Below are positions 1 to 7,021 of a stretch of 19,037 nucleotides of DNA, piece by piece. Made by a program: the position numbers and the translations under genes. The notes beneath the pieces were generated by a model, which saw only the letters and a list, made by a program, of their open reading frames with translations, was not told the DNA's origin and searched no databases. The stretch is from Flavobacterium psychrophilum (GTDB taxonomy: Bacteria > Bacteroidota > Bacteroidia > Flavobacteriales > Flavobacteriaceae): positions 1 through 19,037 of the forward strand of contig CAMCBB010000025.1 of NCBI GenBank assembly GCA_945872875.1. The letters are read 5' to 3'. How positions within the stretch are numbered: the stretch's first letter is position 1; every line of letters starts with the position of its first letter.

Positions 1-117
1 AGTCCAGTAGGAAAGAAAATGGCCGATAAAGCTGAAGTTATCGCTTCAAAATCTCAAGAAGAAATGATGGCGCTTCAAGGTGAAATGCAAGCTTTAGTAA
101 TGAAATACATGCAATAA
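1..117 (+). CDS. 3' end of an unidentified protein gene (partial)
   Basis: Reading frame 1 is open from the first base to a TAA at 115-117 and encodes the last 38 residues of a protein whose start lies left of the window. The fragment is rich in Met, Ala, Glu, Gln and Lys, has no aromatic residue except one Tyr near the end, and looks like a continuous amphipathic helix. It is followed at once by a strong hairpin terminator, which supports this being a genuine gene end. I do not recognise the family from this short tail and assign no function. Confidence 0.6.
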   Translation, partial: SPVGKKMADKAEVIASKSQEEMMALQGEMQALVMKYMQ

Positions 118-135
118 TTAATTGCAACAATTGAT

Positions 136-166
136 AAAAAACCCAAACAAAGTTTGGGTTTTTTTA
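136..166. terminator. Bidirectional intrinsic terminator
   Basis: The perfect inverted repeat aaacccaaac (139-148) / gtttgggttt (152-161) has a 3-base loop. It is flanked by an A-run on the left and a T-run on the right, so it can end transcription in both directions. It sits between the partial plus-strand gene ending at 117 and the minus-strand methyltransferase gene whose stop codon is at 168-170, and so serves both convergent genes. Confidence 0.85.
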
Positions 167-167
167 T

Positions 168-866
168 TTAATACAACTTCGCTAAATAGTCAAAATGCGC
201 GCCTTCTGAAATCAGTTCACATTCCAATTCGTTGTCATGTGCCGCATTTTGAAGGGTGTTGTAGTCTAAATACAACCAATGAAAAGGCACTTCTGTTTCC
301 TTTTTATATGAAATCGTAAAGGTTAATTCACCATAATAACCCTCGGCAGGAATCCACTTTGAGCCGTCTTCGGCATCATCAAACATGTAAATAATATCCG
401 AAGAGTCAATCAATATTTGCCCGTTTGGTGCAAGCAAACTTTTTAATTTCATTAAATAAGTAGCCGTTGCTGCAAGTGTTCCAAAAATTCCTGTGCCGTT
501 CATTAATAACAAAATAGTATCAAACTTGTCATTTTCTATATCCAAAACATTTTGAACTTTTGCATTTTTGACTCCACGCAATTCACACGCTTTAATAGCG
601 CTAGGTGAAACATCAATTGCAGTTACATCAAAACCTTTTTCTTGCAAATACAAACTGTGACTACCGGCGCCACAACCCACATCTAGAATTTTACCTTTTG
701 CAAGTTGCAACGCTTTTTGCTCTAATTTAGGCATGGAATCAAAATCACGAAAAAGATAGGCCACATCCATTTCATCGGCCTCCGAAATGTTGGTTTCTGT
801 GATAATATCTTCGGGCGAATTGTTGGTTTGAAAATCGAGAATGGCTTTTCCGAATAAATCTAACAT
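168..866 (-). CDS. Class I SAM-dependent methyltransferase
   Basis: This 232-residue protein is probably a cytoplasmic methyltransferase that uses S-adenosylmethionine. Motif I, the glycine-rich SAM-binding loop, reads ILDVGCGAGSHSLYL at about residues 60-74. It is followed by the acidic end of strand 2 (VTAIDVSPSAI, about 81-91) that normally binds the SAM ribose, and by a motif-IV-like FDTILLLMNGTG segment. A helical N-terminal stretch of about 55 residues precedes the Rossmann core. The substrate cannot be read from the sequence. The ATG at 864-866 is the natural start. The gene ends against the shared terminator at 136-166 and its 5' end faces the divergent YkgJ-type gene across a heptamer-repeat region, with no clear -7 box of its own. 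Family assignment is firm; the reaction is unknown. Confidence 0.88.
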   Translation of the reverse strand: MLDLFGKAILDFQTNNSPEDIITETNISEADEMDVAYLFRDFDSMPKLEQKALQLAKGKILDVGCGAGSHSLYLQEKGFDVTAIDVSPSAIKACELRGVKNAKVQNVLDIENDKFDTILLLMNGTGIFGTLAATATYLMKLKSLLAPNGQILIDSSDIIYMFDDAEDGSKWIPAEGYYGELTFTISYKKETEVPFHWLYLDYNTLQNAAHDNELECELISEGAHFDYLAKLY

Positions 867-875
867 TTTTGTAAA

Positions 876-941
876 GTTTCAGGTTTAACGTTTCAAGTTG
901 ATTAACTTTGTGGCTCAACTTGAAACTTGGAACTTGAAACC
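876..941. repeat. Heptamer-repeat patch in opposite orientations
   Basis: On the left are successive 7-base units GTTTCAG, GTTTAAC, GTTTCAA and a degenerate GTTGATT (876-903). On the right are ACTTGAA, ACTTGGA and ACTTGAA (918-938), the same unit on the other strand. The innermost units form a perfect 11-bp inverted repeat, gtttcaagttg (890-900) and caacttgaaac (916-926), with a 15-base spacer that contains a TAnnTTTG promoter box. The patch runs into the 5' end of the YkgJ-type open frame. I recall similar short GTTTCAA-type arrays in flavobacterial intergenic DNA, but this was not checked. Confidence 0.65.
903..910 (+). promoter_or_regulatory. Bacteroidota-type -7 box for the YkgJ-type gene
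   Basis: TAACTTTG matches the TAnnTTTG consensus exactly. No good -33 TTG element is visible; the best upstream candidate is gtttc at 876-880, 22 bases away. Transcription would begin near 917, so the TTG codon at 934 would be available as start but the upstream TTG at 898 would not. Confidence 0.5.
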
Positions 942-1428
942 ACAATTAAACGAACTCGGAAAACTTGCCAAAGATAAGCATATCGAAAACAAAAAGTATT
1001 TTGATAAGCTGAAAAAGAAAGCACCCAAAAACTTGGATTATGTGATGCAAGATTTACACGATGCCGAATTTAAGCGCACCGATTGTTTAGATTGTGCCAA
1101 TTGCTGTAAAACAACCGGGCCGCTTTTTACCTCGGCGGATATTGAACGCATTTCAAAACATTTCAAGCAAAAACCACAGCAATTTATAGATCAATATTTG
1201 CGCATTGACGAAGACAACGATTATGTTTTGCAAAGCGTTCCATGTACTTTTTTAGAAGCAGATAATAAATGTTTTATTTATGAAGTGCGCCCAAAAGCCT
1301 GTAGAGAATTCCCACACACCGACAGAAAAAAGTTCCAACAGATTGCAAATTTAACTTTAAAGAATGTTGAAATTTGTCCGGCTGCTTTCAATATTGTAGA
1401 AAAAATGAAAGAGAAATTGCCATTGTAA
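934..1428 (+). CDS. YkgJ-type cysteine-cluster protein (putative Zn/Fe-chelating)
   Basis: The protein belongs to the YkgJ/CxxCxxCC family, thought to bind a zinc ion or iron-sulfur cluster through conserved cysteines; the biochemical role is not established. The pattern CLDCANCC lies near residues 52-58 of the 164-residue product. It is followed by Cys residues in the stretches VPCTF, NKCFIYEVRPKACREFPH and EICPAA, giving eight cysteines in the usual order. No signal peptide is seen, so it is probably cytoplasmic. The frame is open from a TTG at 898, but codons 898-933 are made of the heptamer repeat and overlap the -7 box. I therefore prefer the TTG at 934, which gives an N-terminus KPQLNELGKLAKDK similar to what I recall of flavobacterial homologues. 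No ATG occurs in frame until about 50 codons in. The gene converges on the DUF1343 gene with two bases between the stops. Confidence 0.82.
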   Translation: MKPQLNELGKLAKDKHIENKKYFDKLKKKAPKNLDYVMQDLHDAEFKRTDCLDCANCCKTTGPLFTSADIERISKHFKQKPQQFIDQYLRIDEDNDYVLQSVPCTFLEADNKCFIYEVRPKACREFPHTDRKKFQQIANLTLKNVEICPAAFNIVEKMKEKLPL

Positions 1429-1430
1429 TT

Positions 1431-2624
1431 TTAGTAAATTAAATACTTCTTTCTCATTTCCTTAAAATCATTCAGTCCTTTTTCCCAAGATTTTCTAATT
1501 TCAGTTTCGGATAATCCACTTTCAATTTGTTGCTTCAATTTTTTTGTTCCGGCTAATTTGGTAAAAAATTCATTAAAGAATTTTGATTTATCAGCAGTCG
1601 AATTATAGGCTTTCAACAACCATTTTAATTCCAATTGTTTTACTTTTTCAATTTGGGTTAAATCTTCACCGTAACACAATTGATCTTTATAAACGGGTTC
1701 TTTAGCACCAAAATTTGGAATTGGTGTAAAGCTAAAATTACTTTCTGGCAAATAGGGAGAACCGTAAATTTGGAATTGTTTTTCGGTTCCTCGGCCTACA
1801 CTCACATTCGCACCTTCAAAAAAACACAAACTTGCATATAGATTCACCGCTTGTGAATTGGGTAAATTGGGCGATGGTTTTACAGGTAAATCATAAACCA
1901 TATCGCGTTTATAATTTAGGCAATGAATTACTTTCAAATCACATTGAATCCCGCCTTTTAACCATTTTTCTCCGTTTATCATTCGGGCGTATTCCCCAAT
2001 AGTCATGCCATGTAGCAGAGGAATTGGATGCATTCCAACAAAACTGGTATATTCTTTTTCTAGCATTGGTCCATCCACAATAGCTCCATTTGGGTTGGGT
2101 CTATCCAGCAGCATTAAGGTAATATTGTTTTCGGCGCAAGCCTCCATAATATAATGTAGCGTAGAAATGTAGGTGTAAAATCGGGCGCCCACATCTTGCA
2201 AATCAAAAATCATGATGTCGATTCCTGCCAATTGCTCAGGTTTTGGCTTTTTATTATTTCCGTAAAGGGAAATTATAGGCAACCCTGTTTTAGTATCTTT
2301 TCCGTCTACCACATGTTCACCAGCATCGGCTGTTCCACGAAAACCATGCTCGGGAGCGAATATTTTTTGAACGGCTATTTTATTTGAAATTAAATAATCA
2401 ACAATTGAAACGGTACCCTCGTTTGAAATCTTGATAATTCCTGTTTGATTGGTTACAATCCCTACTTTTTTATCTATTAATAGTGGCAAATAAAAATCAG
2501 ATCGCTCGGCACCAGTAATAATTGGGTCTTTAGAATTTGAAAAGTTGTTTTTTGGAGTTCCACACGAAGCAGAAGCAAACAGGTAACAAACCAAAAGCAA
2601 AAAACTATTAATAAAATATTTCAT
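1431..2624 (-). CDS. DUF1343 protein, NamZ-type exo-beta-N-acetylmuramidase, probable lipoprotein
   Basis: The DUF1343 family (glycoside hydrolase family 171) includes NamZ of Bacillus and Tannerella, which removes N-acetylmuramic acid from the non-reducing end of peptidoglycan fragments during cell-wall recycling. This 397-residue product has the expected length. Visible conserved blocks are VGIVTNQTG (about 54-62), APEHGFRG (90-97, containing Glu92 that I take as the likely active-site acid), DLQDVGARFYTYISTL (141-156), LDRPNPNG (173-180) and GRGTEKQFQIYGSPYLP beginning near 278. The N-terminus is hydrophobic and ends in a relaxed lipobox with Cys21 after SAS, so a membrane-anchored lipoprotein exposed to the periplasm is likely. 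It starts at an ATG (2622-2624) and is divergent from the LolCE-type permease. The lipid anchor is less certain than the family, and enzyme activity is inferred from characterised relatives. Confidence 0.87.
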   Translation of the reverse strand: MKYFINSFLLLVCYLFASASCGTPKNNFSNSKDPIITGAERSDFYLPLLIDKKVGIVTNQTGIIKISNEGTVSIVDYLISNKIAVQKIFAPEHGFRGTADAGEHVVDGKDTKTGLPIISLYGNNKKPKPEQLAGIDIMIFDLQDVGARFYTYISTLHYIMEACAENNITLMLLDRPNPNGAIVDGPMLEKEYTSFVGMHPIPLLHGMTIGEYARMINGEKWLKGGIQCDLKVIHCLNYKRDMVYDLPVKPSPNLPNSQAVNLYASLCFFEGANVSVGRGTEKQFQIYGSPYLPESNFSFTPIPNFGAKEPVYKDQLCYGEDLTQIEKVKQLELKWLLKAYNSTADKSKFFNEFFTKLAGTKKLKQQIESGLSETEIRKSWEKGLNDFKEMRKKYLIY

Positions 2625-2677
2625 AAAACTATTTTTAATCTGTGAAACCGGAATCGGTGCTGGCTAAAAACTTTGCG

Positions 2678-2685
2678 TATATTTG
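2678..2685 (+). promoter_or_regulatory. -7 box before the ABC permease gene
   Basis: TATATTTG matches TAnnTTTG. No clear TTG at -33 is seen at the normal 17-23 base spacing. The box ends 23 bases before the TTG at 2709, exactly the spacing seen at 903-910 before the TTG at 934. It lies downstream of the alternative TTG at 2673, which argues against that earlier start. Confidence 0.45.
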
Positions 2686-2708
2686 CTACAATTTCAAATT
2701 CAATTTCT

Positions 2709-3944
2709 TTGAACTTCGAGCATTTCATAGCCAAACGACTCCTTACTACTAAAGACCATAAAAGTAGTATTTCTGCGCCAATAATAAAAATTGCAATCAC
2801 TGCAATTGCGTTGGGCATGATTATGATGATCGTTTCAATTGCAACCGGGATTGGATTACAACAAAAAATTCGTCAAAAAGTTGCTGCATTCAGCGGACAC
2901 ATTATTATTTCAAATTTCAATGGGAATGAATCGGATGTGAGCACCGAGCCCATTTCGATCCATCAAAAGTTTTATCCCAAATTTAAAAATATTGAAGGGA
3001 TACAACACGTTCAAGCTGTGGCAACCAAGGTTGGAATTATTAGAACCGCAACCGATTTTGAAGGAATAATTTACAAAGGAGTTGGTAAAGATTTTGACTG
3101 GGAAAACCTAAAAGAATATTTGGTTTCGGGTACTATTCCGAATCTAATAGGGAAATTAAACAATGAAATTGTAATTTCTGAGTATTTAGCTAATCGTCTT
3201 AATTTAAAATTGGGTGCCAATTTCAACACCTTATTCATGAAGCAAAATGGGAATGGTTTGCCCAACATCCGCCAATTTAAAATTGTAGGAATATACAATT
3301 CGGGCATGCAAGAATTTGATTCTTCGTATATCTTGGGAGATATTCGCCACCTTCAAAGAATGAACAGATGGAGCCCAGATCAAGTGGGTTGTTTTGAAGT
3401 ATTTATATCCGATTTTACACAAATAAAACAAAAAGGTGACGAAGTATATCAAGAAACTTCCTCTGTACTAAAATCGCAAACCATCGAAGAAAAATATTCT
3501 TATATTTTTGATTGGCTTAAACTTTTTGACTTTAACATTGTGGTCATTCTCATTATTATGATTGTGGTTTCTACCATCAATATGGTTGTAGCTTTATTAG
3601 TTTTAATATTAGAAAGAACGCAAATGATTGGAATTCTAAAATCGATGGGGGCCAATAATTGGAGCATCCGAAAAATATTTCTTTACAATGCCTACTATCT
3701 TATTCTTCGTGGATTATTTTGGGGAAATTTTATTGGAATTGGATTATTGGTAATTCAAAAATACTTTGGAGTCATAAAATTACCTCCTGAAAATTATTAT
3801 GTAACCGTTGCTCCTGTTGATATTAATTTATTATTCATTGCTGCGCTAAACATAGGAACGGTTGTTGTTTGCTTGATTGTTTTGTTAATTCCCTCGTATT
3901 TAATTACCAAAATTGTCCCAGCAAAAACCATTCGTTTTGATTAA
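2709..3944 (+). CDS. FtsX/LolCE-type ABC transporter permease
   Basis: This is a membrane subunit of the MacB/FtsX superfamily, most like LolC/LolE, which in Gram-negative bacteria release lipoproteins from the inner membrane for delivery to the outer membrane. From the TTG at 2709 it has 411 residues. There is one N-terminal membrane helix (about 22-46), a large periplasmic domain (about 47-270), then three further helices near 275-302, 326-350 and 373-400. The cytoplasmic loop after the second helix carries LERTQMIGILKSMGA, the typical segment that contacts the ATPase. The frame opens with a TTG at 2673, but that codon lies upstream of the -7 box; starting at 2709 gives NFEHFIAKR, a usual beginning for this family. 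No ATPase gene (LolD-type) is adjacent, so the partner must be encoded elsewhere. Drug or other substrate export cannot be excluded. Confidence 0.83.
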   Translation: MNFEHFIAKRLLTTKDHKSSISAPIIKIAITAIALGMIMMIVSIATGIGLQQKIRQKVAAFSGHIIISNFNGNESDVSTEPISIHQKFYPKFKNIEGIQHVQAVATKVGIIRTATDFEGIIYKGVGKDFDWENLKEYLVSGTIPNLIGKLNNEIVISEYLANRLNLKLGANFNTLFMKQNGNGLPNIRQFKIVGIYNSGMQEFDSSYILGDIRHLQRMNRWSPDQVGCFEVFISDFTQIKQKGDEVYQETSSVLKSQTIEEKYSYIFDWLKLFDFNIVVILIIMIVVSTINMVVALLVLILERTQMIGILKSMGANNWSIRKIFLYNAYYLILRGLFWGNFIGIGLLVIQKYFGVIKLPPENYYVTVAPVDINLLFIAALNIGTVVVCLIVLLIPSYLITKIVPAKTIRFD

Positions 3945-4008
3945 TGAAAAGTGAAAATTTCTAAACCTGTTTCAAAATAACTTAACTTAGCAACACAAAT
4001 AAAAAAAG

Positions 4009-5235
4009 ATGCTTTTTCTTTATAATCTTATTCTGTTATTTGCATCCCAATTGGTAAAACTCTTGGCGCTTTTTAATCCGAAAATGAAACTTTTTGTTGA
4101 CGGAAGAAAAGGTGTTTTTGAGAAAATTAGAGAAAAAATAAACCCTACAGACAAAACCATTTGGTTTCACGCGGCTTCCTTAGGCGAGTACGAACAAGGG
4201 TTACCGGTTATTGAACAAATCAAAATTAAATATCCTGAGCACAAAATTGTAGTTACCTTTTTTTCACCTTCGGGTTATGAAGTTCGAAAAAACAACACCA
4301 CAGCCGATTTAACCATTTATTTGCCACTAGACACCAAGCACAATGCACAATTATTTGTAGAATTGGTTCACCCCGAAATGGTGTTTTTTATTAAATATGA
4401 ATTTTGGCCAAATTACCTTAACGAATTAAAAAAACGCACCATAAAAACCTATTTAATTTCTGGAATATTTAGAGAAAATCAAGCTTTTTTTAAAGGATAC
4501 GGAGGTTTTTACAGAAACGCACTAAATACATTTGATTACTTTTTTGTGCAAAATGAAAATTCAAAAAAACTATTAGAAAGCATTGGATTTACTAATGTAA
4601 AAATTTCAGGAGATACCCGTTTTGACCGAGTAGTTTCTATTTTAGAAAGAGACAATTCTTTAGATTTTATTGAACAATTTAAAGACCAAAAAACAACCAT
4701 TGTTATAGGAAGTTCATGGCCAAAAGACGAAAGCCTATTGATAAATTATATCAATTCTGCTTCCGCAGATTTGAAATTTATAATTGCGCCGCATAATATT
4801 CATAAACCAGAAATCGATAAACTTCAAACGTTAATCACAAAAAAAACCATTTTGTATTCTGAAAAAGAAAATCAGAATCTAAATGAATTTCAAGTTTTCA
4901 TAATTGACACTATTGGAATTTTAACCAAAATTTACTCTTATGCCGATATTGCATATGTTGGCGGAGGTTTTGGAAATCCGGGAGTGCATAACATTTTGGA
5001 ACCAGCAACTTTTGGAGTTCCAATTGTAATTGGGCCAAATTATTCGCACTTTGCAGAAGCAACAGCTTTAGTACATCAAGGAGGCTGTGTTTCTATTTCC
5101 AATCAAAAAGAATTAAATGAAACTTTGGATAATTTAATTTCCAACGAAGACATTCAACACGAAAAAGGACATATTTGCGAAACATTTGTTCAAATGAATA
5201 AAGGCGCCACTGTAACTATTTTGCAAAACATCTAA
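4009..5235 (+). CDS. waaA: 3-deoxy-D-manno-octulosonic acid (Kdo) transferase
   Basis: WaaA (KdtA) transfers Kdo from CMP-Kdo to lipid A precursors at the inner face of the cytoplasmic membrane, an essential step of lipopolysaccharide core synthesis. The 408-residue length is normal. The first 22 residues form a hydrophobic anchor. FHAASLGEYEQGLPVIE (53-69) holds the conserved acidic pair; Glu60 corresponds to the catalytic base of characterised enzymes. GDTRFDR closes the first domain. The C-terminal GT-B half contains YVGGGFGNPGVHNILEPA and a PNYSHFAEA segment typical of CMP-sugar binding. It begins at an ATG; a weak -7-like TAACTTAG lies at 3983-3990. The gap to the DUF4153 gene is only 28 bases, so the two are probably cotranscribed. 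The number of Kdo units added cannot be told. Confidence 0.95.
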   Translation: MLFLYNLILLFASQLVKLLALFNPKMKLFVDGRKGVFEKIREKINPTDKTIWFHAASLGEYEQGLPVIEQIKIKYPEHKIVVTFFSPSGYEVRKNNTTADLTIYLPLDTKHNAQLFVELVHPEMVFFIKYEFWPNYLNELKKRTIKTYLISGIFRENQAFFKGYGGFYRNALNTFDYFFVQNENSKKLLESIGFTNVKISGDTRFDRVVSILERDNSLDFIEQFKDQKTTIVIGSSWPKDESLLINYINSASADLKFIIAPHNIHKPEIDKLQTLITKKTILYSEKENQNLNEFQVFIIDTIGILTKIYSYADIAYVGGGFGNPGVHNILEPATFGVPIVIGPNYSHFAEATALVHQGGCVSISNQKELNETLDNLISNEDIQHEKGHICETFVQMNKGATVTILQNI

Positions 5236-5263
5236 CTAATAGATAAATTAAATTTTTATAATT

Positions 5264-7009
5264 ATGAAAAACAAAATAAGCCTTATTTTATCTAAAGTTA
5301 CAGCGCTAGTTTTAAACTATCCGTTAGTTTTATTAATGTCTTTAGCAACCGTAATAGTAATTGTTTACGGAATTGAAACGAATCCAAATAATGTAGAGGA
5401 ATATTTATTATTGCGATTAGGAATCACTTTTGCTTTAGGTATTTCTTCTCAATTTGCATTAAAAATGCTAGCACAAAGAATTAAAAACGGATTGGTTTGG
5501 CAACTTACCGGGATCTTGTTTTTAATTGGGTTTTTCTTTGTTTTTCCAAGTGAAGAGAAAAATTTCTCTGAAGTTTACGGGTTTATTATTGTTCCTACTT
5601 TTATACTTTCCCATTTATTGGTAGCTTTTATTTCGTTTACAAAAAATGAAAATGAAGAAACTAATTTTTGGCAATACAACAAGAACTTATTCATTAATTT
5701 ATTTCTTACAGCTGTATTCACCGGAGTATTAACAAGCGGGGTGCAACTGGCTATTTTAGCTGTTCAAGAGTTATTTAACTTTGATTTTAAAGGTGAGATA
5801 TATCTTGAAACATTTGCCACTCTATCCATTTTAGGAAGCACAAGTATCTTTTTACTTTTTAACGAATCGGGTTTAGAATACCTTGAAAAAGAAGGTTCGT
5901 ATCCTGTGGTTTTAAAATTCTTCACTCAATTTATCTTAATTCCGCTATTGATTATTTATGTGGTGATCTTATATTTTTATTGCTTAAAAATCACCATTAA
6001 CTGGGAATTACCAAGAGGTTGGGTTTCTTATTTAGTTCTTGCCTACTCTATTGTTGGAATTTTTGCGCTTTTATTAGTACATCCGTTACATAAAGAAAAA
6101 GCAAAATCTTGGATTATCTTATTTAGCAAAATATTTTATTACACCTTGATTCCATTAATTTTATTGCTTTTTGTAGCTATTTTCACTAGAGTTTTACAAT
6201 ATGGATATACCGAAGCCCGATACTTTGTATTATTAATTTCGGTGTGGCTTACTACGGTTGTGTTTTATTTTATCTTTTTCAAAAAAGCCACTATTAAATT
6301 CATTCCTATTTCCTTATTTGCTTTCGGAGTAATTGCTTTGATTTTCCCTTATTTTAATGCGTTTTCAGTATCTAAAAGAAGTCAGGAAAATGAACTAAAA
6401 CAAATCCTTACCAACAATAAATTAATGGTAAATGGCTTAATCGATTTTAAAGCTCCAATTGCCGATTCGTTGAAAAACGAAGTAGAAAGTAAATTTGAAT
6501 ACTTGAGTCAACGCAGTGATAAAGAATATTTAAAAACTTATTTAGACACTAAAACTAAAGCATTAGTAGAAAAAGACAAGTATTGGTACAATGGTTTATT
6601 TAAAAATGTAACCTACACAAACAAAGAGGTAGACAACTATGTTAGAATTTACACCAAGAAAAACACTTACGAAATTAAAGAATATCAATATATTTTAAAT
6701 AGTGAAAACCGAGGTAATATAGAGACAACTATTGGCAAGGATTTAATTAAAATCACAAATACATATAATTTTCAAAACCCTACTTTTGAAATAAAAATAA
6801 ATGAGGAGGTAAAAGATATTATGCCACAAATAAAAGCCTTTTGCAACAAATACAAATCCGCTTCGAAAGATGTTTTAGTTGATGATTTGTCTTTTACAGT
6901 TGATTTTAAAAACTACCAAATAAAAATTCTATTTAGCTCAATTAATTGGTATACAAAAGGAAATAACTATAACTTTGAAGAAACAATCTATTTAGTAAAA
7001 TCAAAATAA
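5264..7009 (+). CDS. DUF4153 polytopic membrane protein
   Basis: This 581-residue protein of unknown function resembles the DUF4153 family common in Bacteroidota and Firmicutes. About the first 370 residues are a run of roughly ten hydrophobic helices separated by short polar loops. Segments such as YTEARYFVLLISVWL and ELPRGWVSYLVLAYSIVGIF are characteristic of the family as I know it. The remaining 200 residues are soluble, rich in Lys, Asn and Tyr and predicted mixed alpha/beta; which side of the membrane they face is not evident. It starts at an ATG preceded by an A/T-rich leader without Shine-Dalgarno. The gene lies 28 bases after waaA and 12 bases before the DPP11-type gene, which suggests one transcript and an envelope-related role, but that is only context. 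Confidence 0.8.
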   Translation: MKNKISLILSKVTALVLNYPLVLLMSLATVIVIVYGIETNPNNVEEYLLLRLGITFALGISSQFALKMLAQRIKNGLVWQLTGILFLIGFFFVFPSEEKNFSEVYGFIIVPTFILSHLLVAFISFTKNENEETNFWQYNKNLFINLFLTAVFTGVLTSGVQLAILAVQELFNFDFKGEIYLETFATLSILGSTSIFLLFNESGLEYLEKEGSYPVVLKFFTQFILIPLLIIYVVILYFYCLKITINWELPRGWVSYLVLAYSIVGIFALLLVHPLHKEKAKSWIILFSKIFYYTLIPLILLLFVAIFTRVLQYGYTEARYFVLLISVWLTTVVFYFIFFKKATIKFIPISLFAFGVIALIFPYFNAFSVSKRSQENELKQILTNNKLMVNGLIDFKAPIADSLKNEVESKFEYLSQRSDKEYLKTYLDTKTKALVEKDKYWYNGLFKNVTYTNKEVDNYVRIYTKKNTYEIKEYQYILNSENRGNIETTIGKDLIKITNTYNFQNPTFEIKINEEVKDIMPQIKAFCNKYKSASKDVLVDDLSFTVDFKNYQIKILFSSINWYTKGNNYNFEETIYLVKSK

Positions 7010-7021
7010 AAACCCTAATCC

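Noticed and set aside
122..319. Plus-strand open frame of 65 codons
   Set aside because: It runs through the terminator and antisense to the methyltransferase gene, with no recognisable product.
898..933. Upstream TTG start for the YkgJ-type protein
   Set aside because: These codons consist of heptamer repeat and overlap the -7 box, so they should not be transcribed.
2673..2708. Upstream TTG start for the permease
   Set aside because: It lies before the -7 box at 2678-2685 and adds residues unlike the usual family N-terminus.
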